Shown: positions 23,594 through 33,857 of the stretch, piece by piece
How the letters are laid out: every line of letters begins with the position of its first letter
Numbering within the stretch: the stretch's first letter is position 1
From: Glandiceps talaboti
Lineage: Eukaryota; Hemichordata; Enteropneusta; Spengelidae
Direction: 5' to 3'
Assembly: GCF_964340395.1 (NCBI RefSeq)
Contig: NC_135554.1
Coordinates: 1,248,001 to 1,312,000 of the forward strand
DNA length: 64,000 nt
The notes under the pieces: generated by a model
The model's input: the letters and a program-made list of their open reading frames with translations, nothing else
What the model was told of the DNA's origin: nothing
Database searches by the model: none
Program-made: the position numbers and the translations under genes

Positions 23594-24945
23594 CATAGTG
23601 GTGAAATAAAGTAACGTGTCTGTGGATATGTCTCACATAGTGGACAGGTGAAATAAAGTAATGTGCCGGTGGATATGTCTCACATAGTGGTGAAATAAAG
23701 TAATGTGCCAGTGGATATGTCTCACATAGTGGTGAAATAAAGTAATGTGTCTGTGGATATGTCTCACATAGTAGACAGGTGAAATAAAGTAATGTGCCGG
23801 TGGATGTCTCACATAGTGGTGAAATAAAGTAATGTGCTGGTGGATATATCTCACAGACTGGACAGGTGAAATAAAGTAACATGTCTGTGGATATGTCTCA
23901 CATAGTGGACAGGTGAAATAAAGTAATGTGCCGGTGGATATGTCTCACATAGTGGTGAAATAAAGTAATGTGCCGGTGGATATATCTCACATAGTGGTGA
24001 AATAAAGTAATGTGCCGGTGGATATGTCTCACATAGTGGTGAAATAAAGTAATGTGCCGGTGGCTATGTCTCACATAGTGGTGAAATAAAGTAATGTGCC
24101 GGTGGATATACGGTATCTCACAGACTGGACAGGTGAAATAAAGTAATGTGTCTGTGGATATGTCTCACATAGTGGACAGGTGAAATAAAGTAATGTGCCA
24201 GTGGATATGTCTCACATAGTGGAAAGGTGAAATAAAGTAATATGTCTGTGGATATGTCTCACATAGTGGTGAAATAAAGTAACGTGTCTGTGGATATGTC
24301 TCACATAGTGGTGAAATAAAGTAACGTGTCTGTGGATATGTCTCACATAGTGGACAGGTGAAATAAAGTAACATGTCTGTGGATATGTCTCACATAGTGG
24401 TGAAATAAAGTAATGTGTCTGTGGATATGTCTCACATAGTGGTGAAATAAAGTAATGTGTCTGTGGATATATCTCACATAGTGGACAGGTGAAATAAAGT
24501 AATGTGTCTGTGGATATGTCTCACATAGTGATAAAATAAAGTTATGTGTCTGTGGATATGTCTCACATAGTGGACAGGTGAAATAAAGTAATGTGTCTGT
24601 GGATATGTCTCACATAGTGGACAGGTGAAATAAAGTAACGTGTCTGTGGATATGTCTCACATAGTGGTGAAATAAAGTAATGTGTCTGTGGATATGTCTC
24701 ACATAGTGATAAAATAAAGTTATGTGTCTGTGGATATGTCTCACATAGTGGACAGGTGAAATAAAGTAATGTGTCTGTGGATATGTCTCACTTAGTGGTG
24801 AAATAAAGTAATGTGTCTGTGGATATGTCTCACATAGTGGACAGGTGAAATAAAGTAACGTGTCTGTGGATATGTCTCACATAGTGGACAGGTGAAATAA
24901 AGTAATGTGCCAGTGGATATGTCTCACATAGTGATGAAAATACAA
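23594..24945. repeat. 47/42-bp minisatellite array, right part
   Basis: Continues the array at 19316-20013 after the LINE, with the same 47-bp (with ACAGG) and 42-bp units. Units near the LINE include more GTGCCGGTGG variants, and the far right has more GTGTCTGTGG. GATAAAATAAAGTTATG variants recur twice about 180 bp apart (near 24531 and 24710), which marks a local multi-unit duplication. Confidence 0.95.
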
Positions 24946-26459
24946 GTCATCATTAAAATATCATTATGAAATGTTGTCTAAAAATATGGCCAATGACGCT
25001 GTAACACAACTGTAGTTGGCTGTTGCTATCGGTCTTGGTCTTGTTGCTAGGCATTTATGCATACATTTTGGAACCTTTTTATTACATTGCCTATGTTCAA
25101 ATAGTTTCATTCACTGTGAAGAATTCTCAACAAAACTTAATTTGATCAATCAACAGTGCAACCAAATATCAGAGTGTTCCAATATTTCAACGACGAACAC
25201 CCATCTTCATCTGGGAATGAGGCAATGACATAAAAAAAGGTCATGACCTCAACCCTAAGCCTACTTTGCCTAGCCTTTCCAGCTTTTATCTTTGCAATAT
25301 AAACCATTTAGCCATTGCTATGGGCATGGTCCTGTTGCTTGGCATGTTTGCATACATTTTAAAAATATTTAATATTCACTTACCTACCCACCCATTATCT
25401 TTGTAATATGCATAATCATTTCACTGCAGCTAAGGGCATGGTCATGGTTGCTAGTACCAATTGTGTCAAAATGTTTTCAACAATAACTGCAGAATAACAC
25501 CTCCAGAAACATCCCTGCCAAGTTTCAATCCATTCACCATGCAGTTTCAAGATATACGTTTTTGACCAAAATTGACATTTCAGACCTAATTTGCATACTG
25601 CATAATTTTGACAGTATGCGCTGACGATCTAGTATGCAGAAAGGTTCTGGAACTAGACAGTTACTAATTCACACTTTAATATCACTTTGGCATTACAACT
25701 TTTTTGGAACCTACTACATGTTGGTTTCACGTGTTTTGAATTGAATGTATTTAAGTCAATCGGCAGCAGCCCCGCTCCTCGAATGTTGTGGATGTTGTAG
25801 TATGTGATTGAAATGTTTCAACTTGCATTTGACTGAGTGTGAAGTATCAACAATTTTCAAGTTTGTCAAAGTACAAGAATCAGATGTAAATCTTGAGACG
25901 GTACAAAACTCAATCATCAGTGGATTTCAGAGATGTGGGCAAGTTTAGGTATGCTTTGCGAAATTTTACTTGTTTGTTCAAATGTGTTATATAGATATAC
26001 TTTTTTATGTCACTGACGTTTCAACTTCACTACTGGAAGAGAAAGGAATTTAAGTTATGCCTGGGATACCTACAGTTTTCTTTCACGTTGGATAACCTTC
26101 GTGGTACCATCATGGAGATATCTCCCCTTTTACTCCATGGGCACAGTGCTAGTGATCTGTAGTGTGTGATCTGAGCATGCGCGAATTTGACACCTGTGTA
26201 TATTTTGCATAATCCTCTGTCAATCGTCTTAGTTGTATGCAAATATCATGAATTTATAGGTGATAAAATAGGGCTTCGTAGACGTTTGGGTAGACATGCA
26301 TTTGATTACATTTTTTTTCCAGGATTTTTGGGGAACCCTGTTAAATTTTTGCAGGTAGGTAGATAAATATTTATCATGGGAAAAGAGTATACCGTACAAT
26401 TGCAAAAATGGTCAAAATAACGATTTTTTATGCATCTCCCTATTAAGTGACATGCATAT
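24946..26459. repeat. Dispersed repeat modules ('TGTTGCTATGGGCATGGTC' family) and unassigned sequence
   Basis: 25010-25640 holds phrases shared with 47760-48250 and 49350-49560: GCTATGGGCATGGTCCTGTT, TTGCATACATTTT, AACATCCCTGCCAAGTTTCA and TTTTTGACCAAAATTGACAT. The rest (25640-26459) is unassigned. No coding motif was found. Confidence 0.55.
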
Positions 26460-26943
26460 GCCTAACATGCTAGCTGTGAGATTTACAGACAGTATAGGCC
26501 TGAATAACATACACAATGCTAGCTGTGAGATTTATAGACAGTACATTCCAATAATGTGCACAATTCTAGCTGTTAGATTTAGAGACAGTATAGGCCTGAA
26601 TAACATACACAATTCTAGCTGTGAAATTTATAGACAGTACATTCCAATAATGTGCACAATGCTAGCTGTGAGATTTATAGACAGTAAATTCCAATAACAT
26701 ACACAATTTTAGCTGTGAGATTTATAGACAGTAAATTCCAATAACATACACAATGCTAGCTGTGAAATTTATAGACAGTACATTCCAATAATGTGCACAA
26801 TGCTAGCTGTGAGATTTATAGACAGTAAATTCCAATAACATACACAATTTTAGCTGTGAGATTTATAGACAGTAAATTCCAATAACATACACAATGCTAG
26901 CTGTGAGATTTACAGACAGTAAATTCCAATAACATACACAATG
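26460..26943. repeat. 47-bp tandem repeat (about 10 copies)
   Basis: The unit is GCTAGCTGTGAGATTTATAG, ACAGTAAATTCCAATAACAT, ACACAAT. Some units carry GTATAGGCCTGAATAACATA instead of GTAAATTCCAATAACATA, and others AATAATGTGCACAAT. The alternation of unit types suggests higher-order duplication. Confidence 0.93.
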
Positions 26944-28039
26944 CGAACTTAACATGAATCATGTATATACAGCATATTTTCTTTCCAATGGAGGCAACTC
27001 CCTAGACATTGTATTGCATACATTAGTGCTCTGGAGTAAAACTGGTAAATGAACATTAAAACAAGTATATGTAGATTGCACTAAATCCTAAGTAAAAAAG
27101 GAGATTAACACTTAAGATGCCCAATCCTACCTTTCATGTACATAGTGTTAGGATTTATCCATGGACATGGCCATTAGCCCCCGTGCCACTTTCACAGATA
27201 CTAGTAGACTTTATTTACAAATGCACACTTCCTTTCAATACACACTGTGCATATTAAAATGAGCGATTGAACTGTGTTTGTACAAACCATAGCATAGTAA
27301 TCATTGTATAGTTACATTAACTGACAATACATTAAGTAAATCTATACTTCCACATCACTGACAACTGACAACAATAAATTTATCAGCCTGCATTATTGCC
27401 ACAATTATTTTAAAAAATACAAATCTGTCTCTTGGCCTTCTTTATCAATAAATTACAGCAACCCTCTCAACAGAATATATACACATACCCAGTTTCACTA
27501 TTGTAAGACAAGCGACCTATCGGTCAGAATAGCTCCGCTGTTTTTTTAATTTTTTTAAATTTTTTTTATTTTGGTGACATGTAGAAGTGGTTCAGTTCTT
27601 CACTATGCAGTTTTGTTTTAGCGATGTAATAAAGTGGTTACTGGTTTCATATGATGTCTCACTATAAAACACATTTTACACAGAAGTTGGTAAGGTATTG
27701 TACTTTTATACCATAGTCACCATTTTATAACAAAAATCTACTGTTATGAAAAATTGCACAAAATCTCTGAAAAAAATGACTGGGAAATGCACACAAGAAA
27801 AAGAAAAAAAAGAGGATTTTGAGGTTGGCTATAAATAATTCCAGTGTCTTACAGCTTTAACCCTGGAAAATTTTAATGATGAATGAAATAAACTAGGGAT
27901 CTAAAATAATTTTGAGGCAATTTGAATTTCAATTTTCTAACAAATTTACCAAGTCAGCAACATTCAACTTGTACTAGTTGTAGTAGATATATAGGGAAGA
28001 AATGTATTAATCGCCATCTTAGTTTCCGTACGGCGACAA
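26944..28039. other. Unassigned AT-rich sequence
   Basis: No array, transposon or coding signature was recognised. Several A/T homopolymer runs are present (27541-27575, 27790-27815). Confidence 0.4.
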
Positions 28040-28475
28040 TTACCCGGAAGAGAGTCATTCTCAGCCATACGTTACAGTGGTAACACTCGTTCATGTTCGA
28101 TTACCTTTCATAAAGAAAACACAACGAAATGGTTGAAGTGATCTTTTTTTTAAATTTCTTTTCATCACAAACACAAAATCTGTGTGATCAAAAGTGTTGT
28201 AAACTAAACCAGAAAGAATTATCGGACTGGCTAAACTTCCCGCTGAACTGGAGTAAGGTCCAAGCCTCGATAGTACGTGAGGAAATCGTCTCAAACTAGC
28301 GATACAACTTTCAAAATATAACTTGACATGTCTTCATTTGTTAGAGTTATACAATTCAAGACGGGTTTTCACTCGAAAAAAACAATTCTGTGAATAATGA
28401 CACTCTGAACGCAGCGATTTCTCGGACGATGTTACCACTGTAACGTATGGCTGGCAACGACTTGCTTCCGGGTTA
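28040..28475. other. Segment bounded by a 45-bp inverted repeat, with ETS-like motifs
   Basis: TTACCCGGAAG through CAGCCATACGTTACAGTGGTAAC (28040-28084) is repeated in inverted orientation at 28431-28475. The inner 23 bp are perfect (28062-28084 versus 28431-28453). CCGGAAG (ETS-like) is present in both arms, and GCCATCTT (YY1-like) lies just outside at about 28013. CpG is locally more frequent than in surrounding sequence. It could be a promoter region or the ends of a small transposon. Confidence 0.5.
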
Positions 28476-28815
28476 GTCCCTCGTGCATCCGGGTACTTGG
28501 GATTGTCGTGCATTACCACATCGGCAATTTTGACGCTGTAATTTTGCCACCAATATTGATCGTACAAAAACTCCATCGTACAAAAACTCCATATAATGAA
28601 CCACATAGTACTTTCCCTTTCAAAATGTGATAATTTTAGAAAGAGTATTATCGTTTTTATTGACGACTGACTCTGTTAAAAATCATCCCATACACTTCAG
28701 TTCAGGCATGCACGACTTCTCACTTGATCGTGAGGTGCGTATACTGGAATGCACCATTCTGTAGGAGGGGTGGAGAATTTGATTTGAAGTTTACAACCCT
28801 GGCGTCGGTCATAAT

Positions 28816-29232
28816 GCTCATTAACATATTCATTTTTTTTAAAGTACAAAAAAAAATCATAAAAAATAGAAAAGAAGACGTGCTGACTTGAAATTAACAA
28901 ATCTAAGTAAGCTACCCCCTGCGCATCAACACACCAGATATTAAAGCAATCTGACAAGAAGTACATAAGGAGATGATGAAAATGTCATTTTATTTTAAAA
29001 AATCATAAAAAAATTGAAAATGGCACAGATCAACTTGGCATTAACAAATCTAAATAGCCTCCCCCAGGGAACATGCACACCAAATATCGAAGAATTCTGA
29101 CTTCTGTAACTTTCGGAGAAGATAATGCAAATATAAAAGTTTGACGGACACCTATGATTCACTCTACTCTTTATACTCTATACAACCTATACCTAAAGCT
29201 ACGCTTTCAGCTTTCGCTGACAGCGGAGCTAA
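28816..29232 (+). mobile_element. Dispersed repeat ending in a TTTCG hairpin and CTAA
   Basis: Two diverged modules of about 160 bp sit head to tail (AAATTAACAAATCTAAGTAA near 28890 and GCATTAACAAATCTAAATAG near 29038). A hairpin follows at 29197-29230: AGCT outer arms and a perfect TCAGC / GCTGA inner stem around TTTC, then CTAA at the end. The layout matches the hairpin ends at 31171, 49318 and 53431. The 5' boundary is unknown. Confidence 0.55.
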
Positions 29233-29308
29233 AAATGCGCCATTGGAAAATAAATTTTTTTGAATCTTATGAATTGTAGCAGAAGAAAATATGATGTTAA
29301 TATAATTA

Positions 29309-30117
29309 GATGAAAATATAAGTAAAGATGTATAATGAAACTATTTAGATGAAAATATAAGTAAAGATGTAATGAAACTATTAGATGAAAATATAAGTAA
29401 AGATGTAATGAAACTATTAGATGAAAATATAAGTAAAGATGTAATGAAACTATTAGATGAAAATATAAGTAAAGATGTAATGAAACTATTAGATGAAAAT
29501 ATAAGTAAAGATGTAATGAAACTATTAGATGAAAATATAAGTAAAGATGTAATGAAACTATTAGATGAAAATATAAGTAAAGATGTAATGAAACTATTAG
29601 ATGAAAATATAAGTAAAGATGTAATGAAACTATTAGATGAAAATATAAGTAAAGATGTAATGAAACTATTAGATGAAAATATAAGTAAAGATGTAATGAA
29701 ACTATTAGATGAAAATATAAGTAAAGATGTAATGAAACTATTAGATGAAAATATAAGTAAAGATGTAATGAAACTATTAGATGAAAATATAAGTAAAGAT
29801 GTAATGAAACTATTAGATGAAAATATAAGTAAAGATGTAATGAAACTATTAGATGAAAATATAAGTAAAGATGTAATGAAACTATTAGATGAAAATATAA
29901 GTAAAGATGTAATGAAACTATTAGATGAAAATATAAGTAAAGATGTAATGAAACTATTAGATGAAAATATAAGTAAAGATGTAATGAAACTATTAGATGA
30001 AAATATAAGTAAAGATGTAATGAAACTATTAGATGAAAATATAAGTAAAGATGTAATGAAACTATTAGATGAAAATATAAGTAAAGATGTAATGAAACTA
30101 TTAGATGAAAATATAAG
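29309..30117. repeat. 36-bp array of essentially identical units (about 22 copies)
   Basis: The unit is ATGAAACTATTAGATGAAAA TATAAGTAAAGATGTA. From about 29372 to 30117 the copies appear identical; only the first two differ, by single-base insertions. Because 36 is a multiple of 3, the array is open on both strands: plus reads MKLLDENISKDV repeatedly, minus reads FHLIVSLHLYLY. Single diverged relatives occur at about 30130-30170 and 31456-31490. The uniformity points to recent expansion or homogenisation. There is no evidence of translation. Confidence 0.97.
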
Positions 30118-30275
30118 AATACAATAATGTACAGATGTAATGAAATTAATAGATACAATTATTAAACAGACATTTTCATAAACTTTGGGTTCTTCAAGAG
30201 TCATTTCATGAGTTTACATCACCTACAATGACTTGCAATTTCAGAGAAATATCAAATTGATCTTGTGTATTTATC

Positions 30276-30474
30276 GGGTATTATTGTCATAGGCTATTGC
30301 ACCATGGGAGTCTGCAGAAATAATGTATTCAATGGTTGTACACTGAGTATTCATGACAACTGTTTCACACTGAAGTATATAGCATTTTTGTAGTCATGAA
30401 TATTCAGAGTGCAACCTTTGAATACATTATTTCTGCTGACTCCCATGATGCAACAGCCCATGGCAATAATACCC
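30276..30474. mobile_element. Foldback element with 81-bp arms
   Basis: The left arm 30276-30356 (GGGTATTATTGTCATAGGCT ... GAGTATTCATGAC) and right arm 30394-30474 are reverse complements at roughly 89%, with a 37-nt loop. There is no coding capacity. It directly abuts the tandem dispersed repeat that begins at about 30478. Confidence 0.75.
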
Positions 30475-30477
30475 TAT

Positions 30478-31205
30478 CAATGAGATCTGTTCAAGCATGT
30501 CTGAGTTATGGCTTTGGACATGGAAAATTCGCAAACAAAATCGCTACCAGGCAGCCATATCAGATTGTATCACGACGAAAATGGATATGCACATGTATGT
30601 CATAGAACAATGTCCTAATACCGGTACCAACTTTGAATGAGATCTGTTCAAGCATGTCTGAGTTATGGCTTTGGACATGAAAACTGTGCCAACAAAATCG
30701 CTACCAGGCAGCCATATCATATTGTATCACAACGAAAATGGATATGCACATCTATGTCATAGAACACTACCCTAATACCAACTTTGAATGAGATCTGTTC
30801 AAGCATGTCTGAGTTATGGCTTTGGACATGGAAAATATTCACAAACAAAATGGCTGCCAGACAGCCATATTGCATCATATCACAACGAAAATGGATATGC
30901 ACATGTATGTCATAGAACACTGTCCTAATACCAACTTTGAATGAGATCTGTTAAAGCATGTCTGAGTTATGGCTTTAGACAGGGAAAATTTGCAAACAAA
31001 ATGGCTGCTAGGCGGCTATATTGGATCGTATCATGAAACAAATTGACATGCATATGTATGCCATTGTATGTTGCCCCTGTACCAAGTTTGAAAAAAATCG
31101 GTCCAGGCATCTCCAAGAAACGGCTCTGGATGGATGGACGGATGGACGGACGGACGGAACCCAATCCATAAGTCCCCGTCCCGGACTTCGTCCAGTGGGG
31201 ACTAA
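30478..31205 (+). mobile_element. Dispersed repeat with four internal tandem modules and a terminal hairpin
   Basis: Modules of about 152-158 bp start at GAATGAGATCTGTTCAAGCA near 30478, 30636, 30788 and 30941. They share ATGGCTTTGGACATG, ACAAAATCGCTACCAGGCAG and ATGGATATGCACATGTATGT. The 3' part has GGACGGACGGACGGAACCCA and then a hairpin at 31171-31203, with outer stem AGTCCCC / GGGGACT and inner stem GGAC / GTCC around TTC, followed by AA. A second copy with one main module lies at 53104-53465. Confidence 0.8.
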
Positions 31206-31897
31206 AAAGACAGTTTCAATTTGATAGTATGAGTGTAGAGACTAAAACAGAATGGTTGTGTATTCAACTTCTTGAGTCAAAGCATTAGGTTGTTGCTAAG
31301 GGTGTGATCATTGTTGCTAGGGCTAATTGTGTCAAAATATTTTGAACAAAATCTACAGAATAAAACTTGTTGAAACATTCCACCAAATTTGCAGAGATAT
31401 GCATGCATTGGCAGACACATGAACAGAACCCAAAGATACCCGTTGGGGGCTAAAAAAGATGTAATAAAACTAATAGATGAATTGGTGGAGATAAATGGTT
31501 GTTATTCCAAAAGGTGGTTAATATATTATTCAAACATCTATTCATTCATTATTAAACAAGTATACTTACGGAACACCTGTGTCCATAAATGATTGACACA
31601 TACACATACATTGATTTCATATATTAACTAAATATCTTTAGTGCTGGTACATCATTAATTTTCCATTTGGAGCTTGACATATGATTCAATGTGTATTCTG
31701 TTGTTATTCAAACATTATCATCACACTGAATTAAATTTCAAATTGCGAGCTATTTCTCAAGCTAACAAGTTACAATTATTACAAAATATTTAGTGATTAT
31801 CATGGAGGTTTGTTTTAAAATGTGGGCCTACCAAATACAGATAATAACAAGATATTGTCCTATTACTTTAAGAAATACTTGTAATTATCAAAACTAT

Positions 31898-32034
31898 TTT
31901 CGGTATTAACTGACTGATAGAGTCAATCAAGTTTTGGTTTTAACTGACTGAGAGAGTCAATCATGTTTTGGTATTAACTGACTGAGAGAGTCAATCATGT
32001 TTTGGTATTAACTGACTGAGAGAGTCAATCATGG
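31898..32034. repeat. 34-bp tandem repeat (4 copies)
   Basis: The unit is GGTATTAACTGACTGAGAGA GTCAATCATGTTTT. Each holds TGACTGAGAGAGTCA, a short inverted repeat (TGACT / AGTCA). Confidence 0.9.
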
Positions 32035-32109
32035 TACCATTCACCATTCTAGTATCCACCCTTGACTTTGCCCATTGCAACTATAAATAAGTGTACATGT
32101 ATTACATAC

Positions 32110-32194
32110 CCCATGTATATCCAAATTCATCACCAGAATCTTCACTCTCTGATGTATTATTAATATCCTCTACCTTTTCCACTTCCTTCTCTTC
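32110..32194 (-). CDS. Probable exon C of an unrecognised minus-strand gene (85 bp)
   Basis: On the minus strand, an acceptor TTATGATTTACAG precedes GAAGAGAAGG, and a donor GTATGTAA follows. The frame is open throughout: EEKEVEKVEDINNTSE then SEDSGDEFGYTW, and a split Gly codon (phase 0 in, phase 1 out). It is highly acidic and serine-rich, as in a disordered, possibly phosphorylated, region. The entering phase matches the exit phase of the candidate exon at 33708-33857, and no stop intervenes when they are joined. I do not recognise the family. No exon further downstream was found. Confidence 0.55.
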
Positions 32195-32217
32195 CTGTAA
32201 ATCATAATAATAGAGAT

Positions 32218-33456
32218 GTCACCAAGACTTGACTAACCATTTAAAATAGATTCAGGTAAGAGTTGACTTACCATTTAAAATTGATGCAGGTAAGAGTTGA
32301 CTATACCATTTAAAATTGATGCAGGTAAGAGTTGACTTACCATTTAAAATACATTCAGGTAAGAGTTGACTTACCATTTAAAATAGATGCAGGTAAGAGT
32401 TGACTTACCATTTAAAATACATTCAGGTAAGAGTTGACTTACCATTTAAAATAGATGCAGGTAAGAGTTGACTTACCATTTAAAATAGATTCAGGTAAGA
32501 GTTGACTTACCATTTAAAATTGATGCAGGTAAGAGTTGACTTACCATTTAAAATAGATGCAGGTAACAGTTGACTTACCATTTAAAATAGATGCAGGTAA
32601 CAGTTGACTTACCATTTAAAATAGATTCAGGTAAGAGTTGACTTACCATTTAAAATTGATGCAGGTAAGAGTTGACTATACCATTTAAAATTGATGCAGG
32701 TAAGAGTTGACTTACCATTTAAAATACATTCAGGTAAGAGTTGACTTACCATTTAAAATAGATGCAGGTAAGAGTTGACTTACCATTTAAAATAGATTCA
32801 GGTAAGAGTTGACTTACCATTTAAAATTGATGCAGGTAAGAGTTGACTTACCATTTAAAATAGATGCAGGTAACAGTTGACTTACCATTTAAAATAGATG
32901 CAGGTAACAGTTGACTTACCATTTAAAATAGATTCAGGTAAGAGTTGACTTACCATTTAAAATTGATGCAGGTAACAGTTGACTTACCATTTAAAATTGA
33001 TGCAGGTAAGAGTTGACTTACCATTTAAAATTGATGCAGGTAACAGTTGACTTACCATTTAAAATACATTCAGGTAAGAGTTGACTTACCATTTAAAATA
33101 GATGCAGGTAAGAGTTGACTTACCATTTAAAATAGATTCAGGTAAGAGTTGACTTACCATTTAAAATTGATGCAGGTAAGAGTTGACTTACCATTTAAAA
33201 TAGATGCAGGTAACAGTTGACTTACCATTTAAAATAGATGCAGGTAACAGTTGACTTACCATTTAAAATAGATTCAGGTAAGAGTTGACTTACCATTTAA
33301 AATTGATGCAGGTAACAGTTGACTTACCATTTAAAATTGATGCAGGTAAGAGTTGACTTACCATTTAAAATTGATGCAGGTAAGACTCGACTTACCATTT
33401 AAAATAGATCAGGTAAGAGTTGACTTACCATTTGAAATTGATGCAGGTAAGAATCG
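32218..33456. repeat. 34-bp minisatellite array with higher-order structure (about 36 copies)
   Basis: The unit is GGTAAGAGTTGACTTACCAT TTAAAATAGATGCA. Four monomer types differ in TTGATGC, ACATTC, AGATGC or AGATTC, plus GTAAGAG versus GTAACAG. The same order of types recurs from about 32340, 32710 and 33060, so a multi-monomer block has been duplicated. Each unit carries GCAGGTAAGAG on plus and AATGGTAAGTC on minus, both close to splice donor consensus. It fills most of the intron between the two candidate exons on either side. Confidence 0.96.
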
Positions 33457-33707
33457 AATTAGGTAGGACTTGTCTGAGACATGATTTGAAATTGACTTAG
33501 ATATGACTAGTAAATAATTCATTAAAATTTTAAAATACTTAACAAAATGATTTAATTTGCTAGAACATTACTACCGTAGCACGTAATATCAGTAAATACT
33601 GATGCCGAGGAATGTTTCAGGTAGTTTTGAAATATAAGGTTATTTCTATTTCAAAACAAAATGGTGTATAAAATGTTACATATACCTTTTAATTGGATAT
33701 TACTTAC

Positions 33708-33857
33708 CAATGGCAACTCTGGCTTCATTTGCTGTTGATGAAATTCTGTTGGTTCTTCTATTGAAGAAACACTTTGTCTAACAGTGGCTATCGTTGCACT
33801 GAAAGTCTCTATATCTTCACTGTCACTCTCTTGATTTTGTAGATCTACATCATCAGG
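33708..33857 (-). CDS. Probable exon B of an unrecognised minus-strand gene (150 bp)
   Basis: On the minus strand, an acceptor ATGTCATGTCCCAG precedes CCTGATGATG, and a near-perfect donor GTAAGTAAT follows CCATTG. The 50 codons are open in phase 0-0: PDDVDLQNQESDSEDIETFS, ATIATVRQSVSSIEEPTEFH, QQQMKPELPL. The segment is acidic, Ser- and Gln-rich, with no domain I recognise, and probably disordered. The donor phase fits the next candidate exon (32110-32194) and the acceptor phase fits the previous one (52948-53042). The upstream intron starts directly with a 62-bp array that repeats this exon's acceptor. Confidence 0.6.

Noticed and set aside
29229-30204. Minus-strand frames of 287 and 309 codons and plus-strand frame of 251 codons
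   Set aside because: All three derive from one perfect 36-bp array; no start context, domain or splice signal supports translation.
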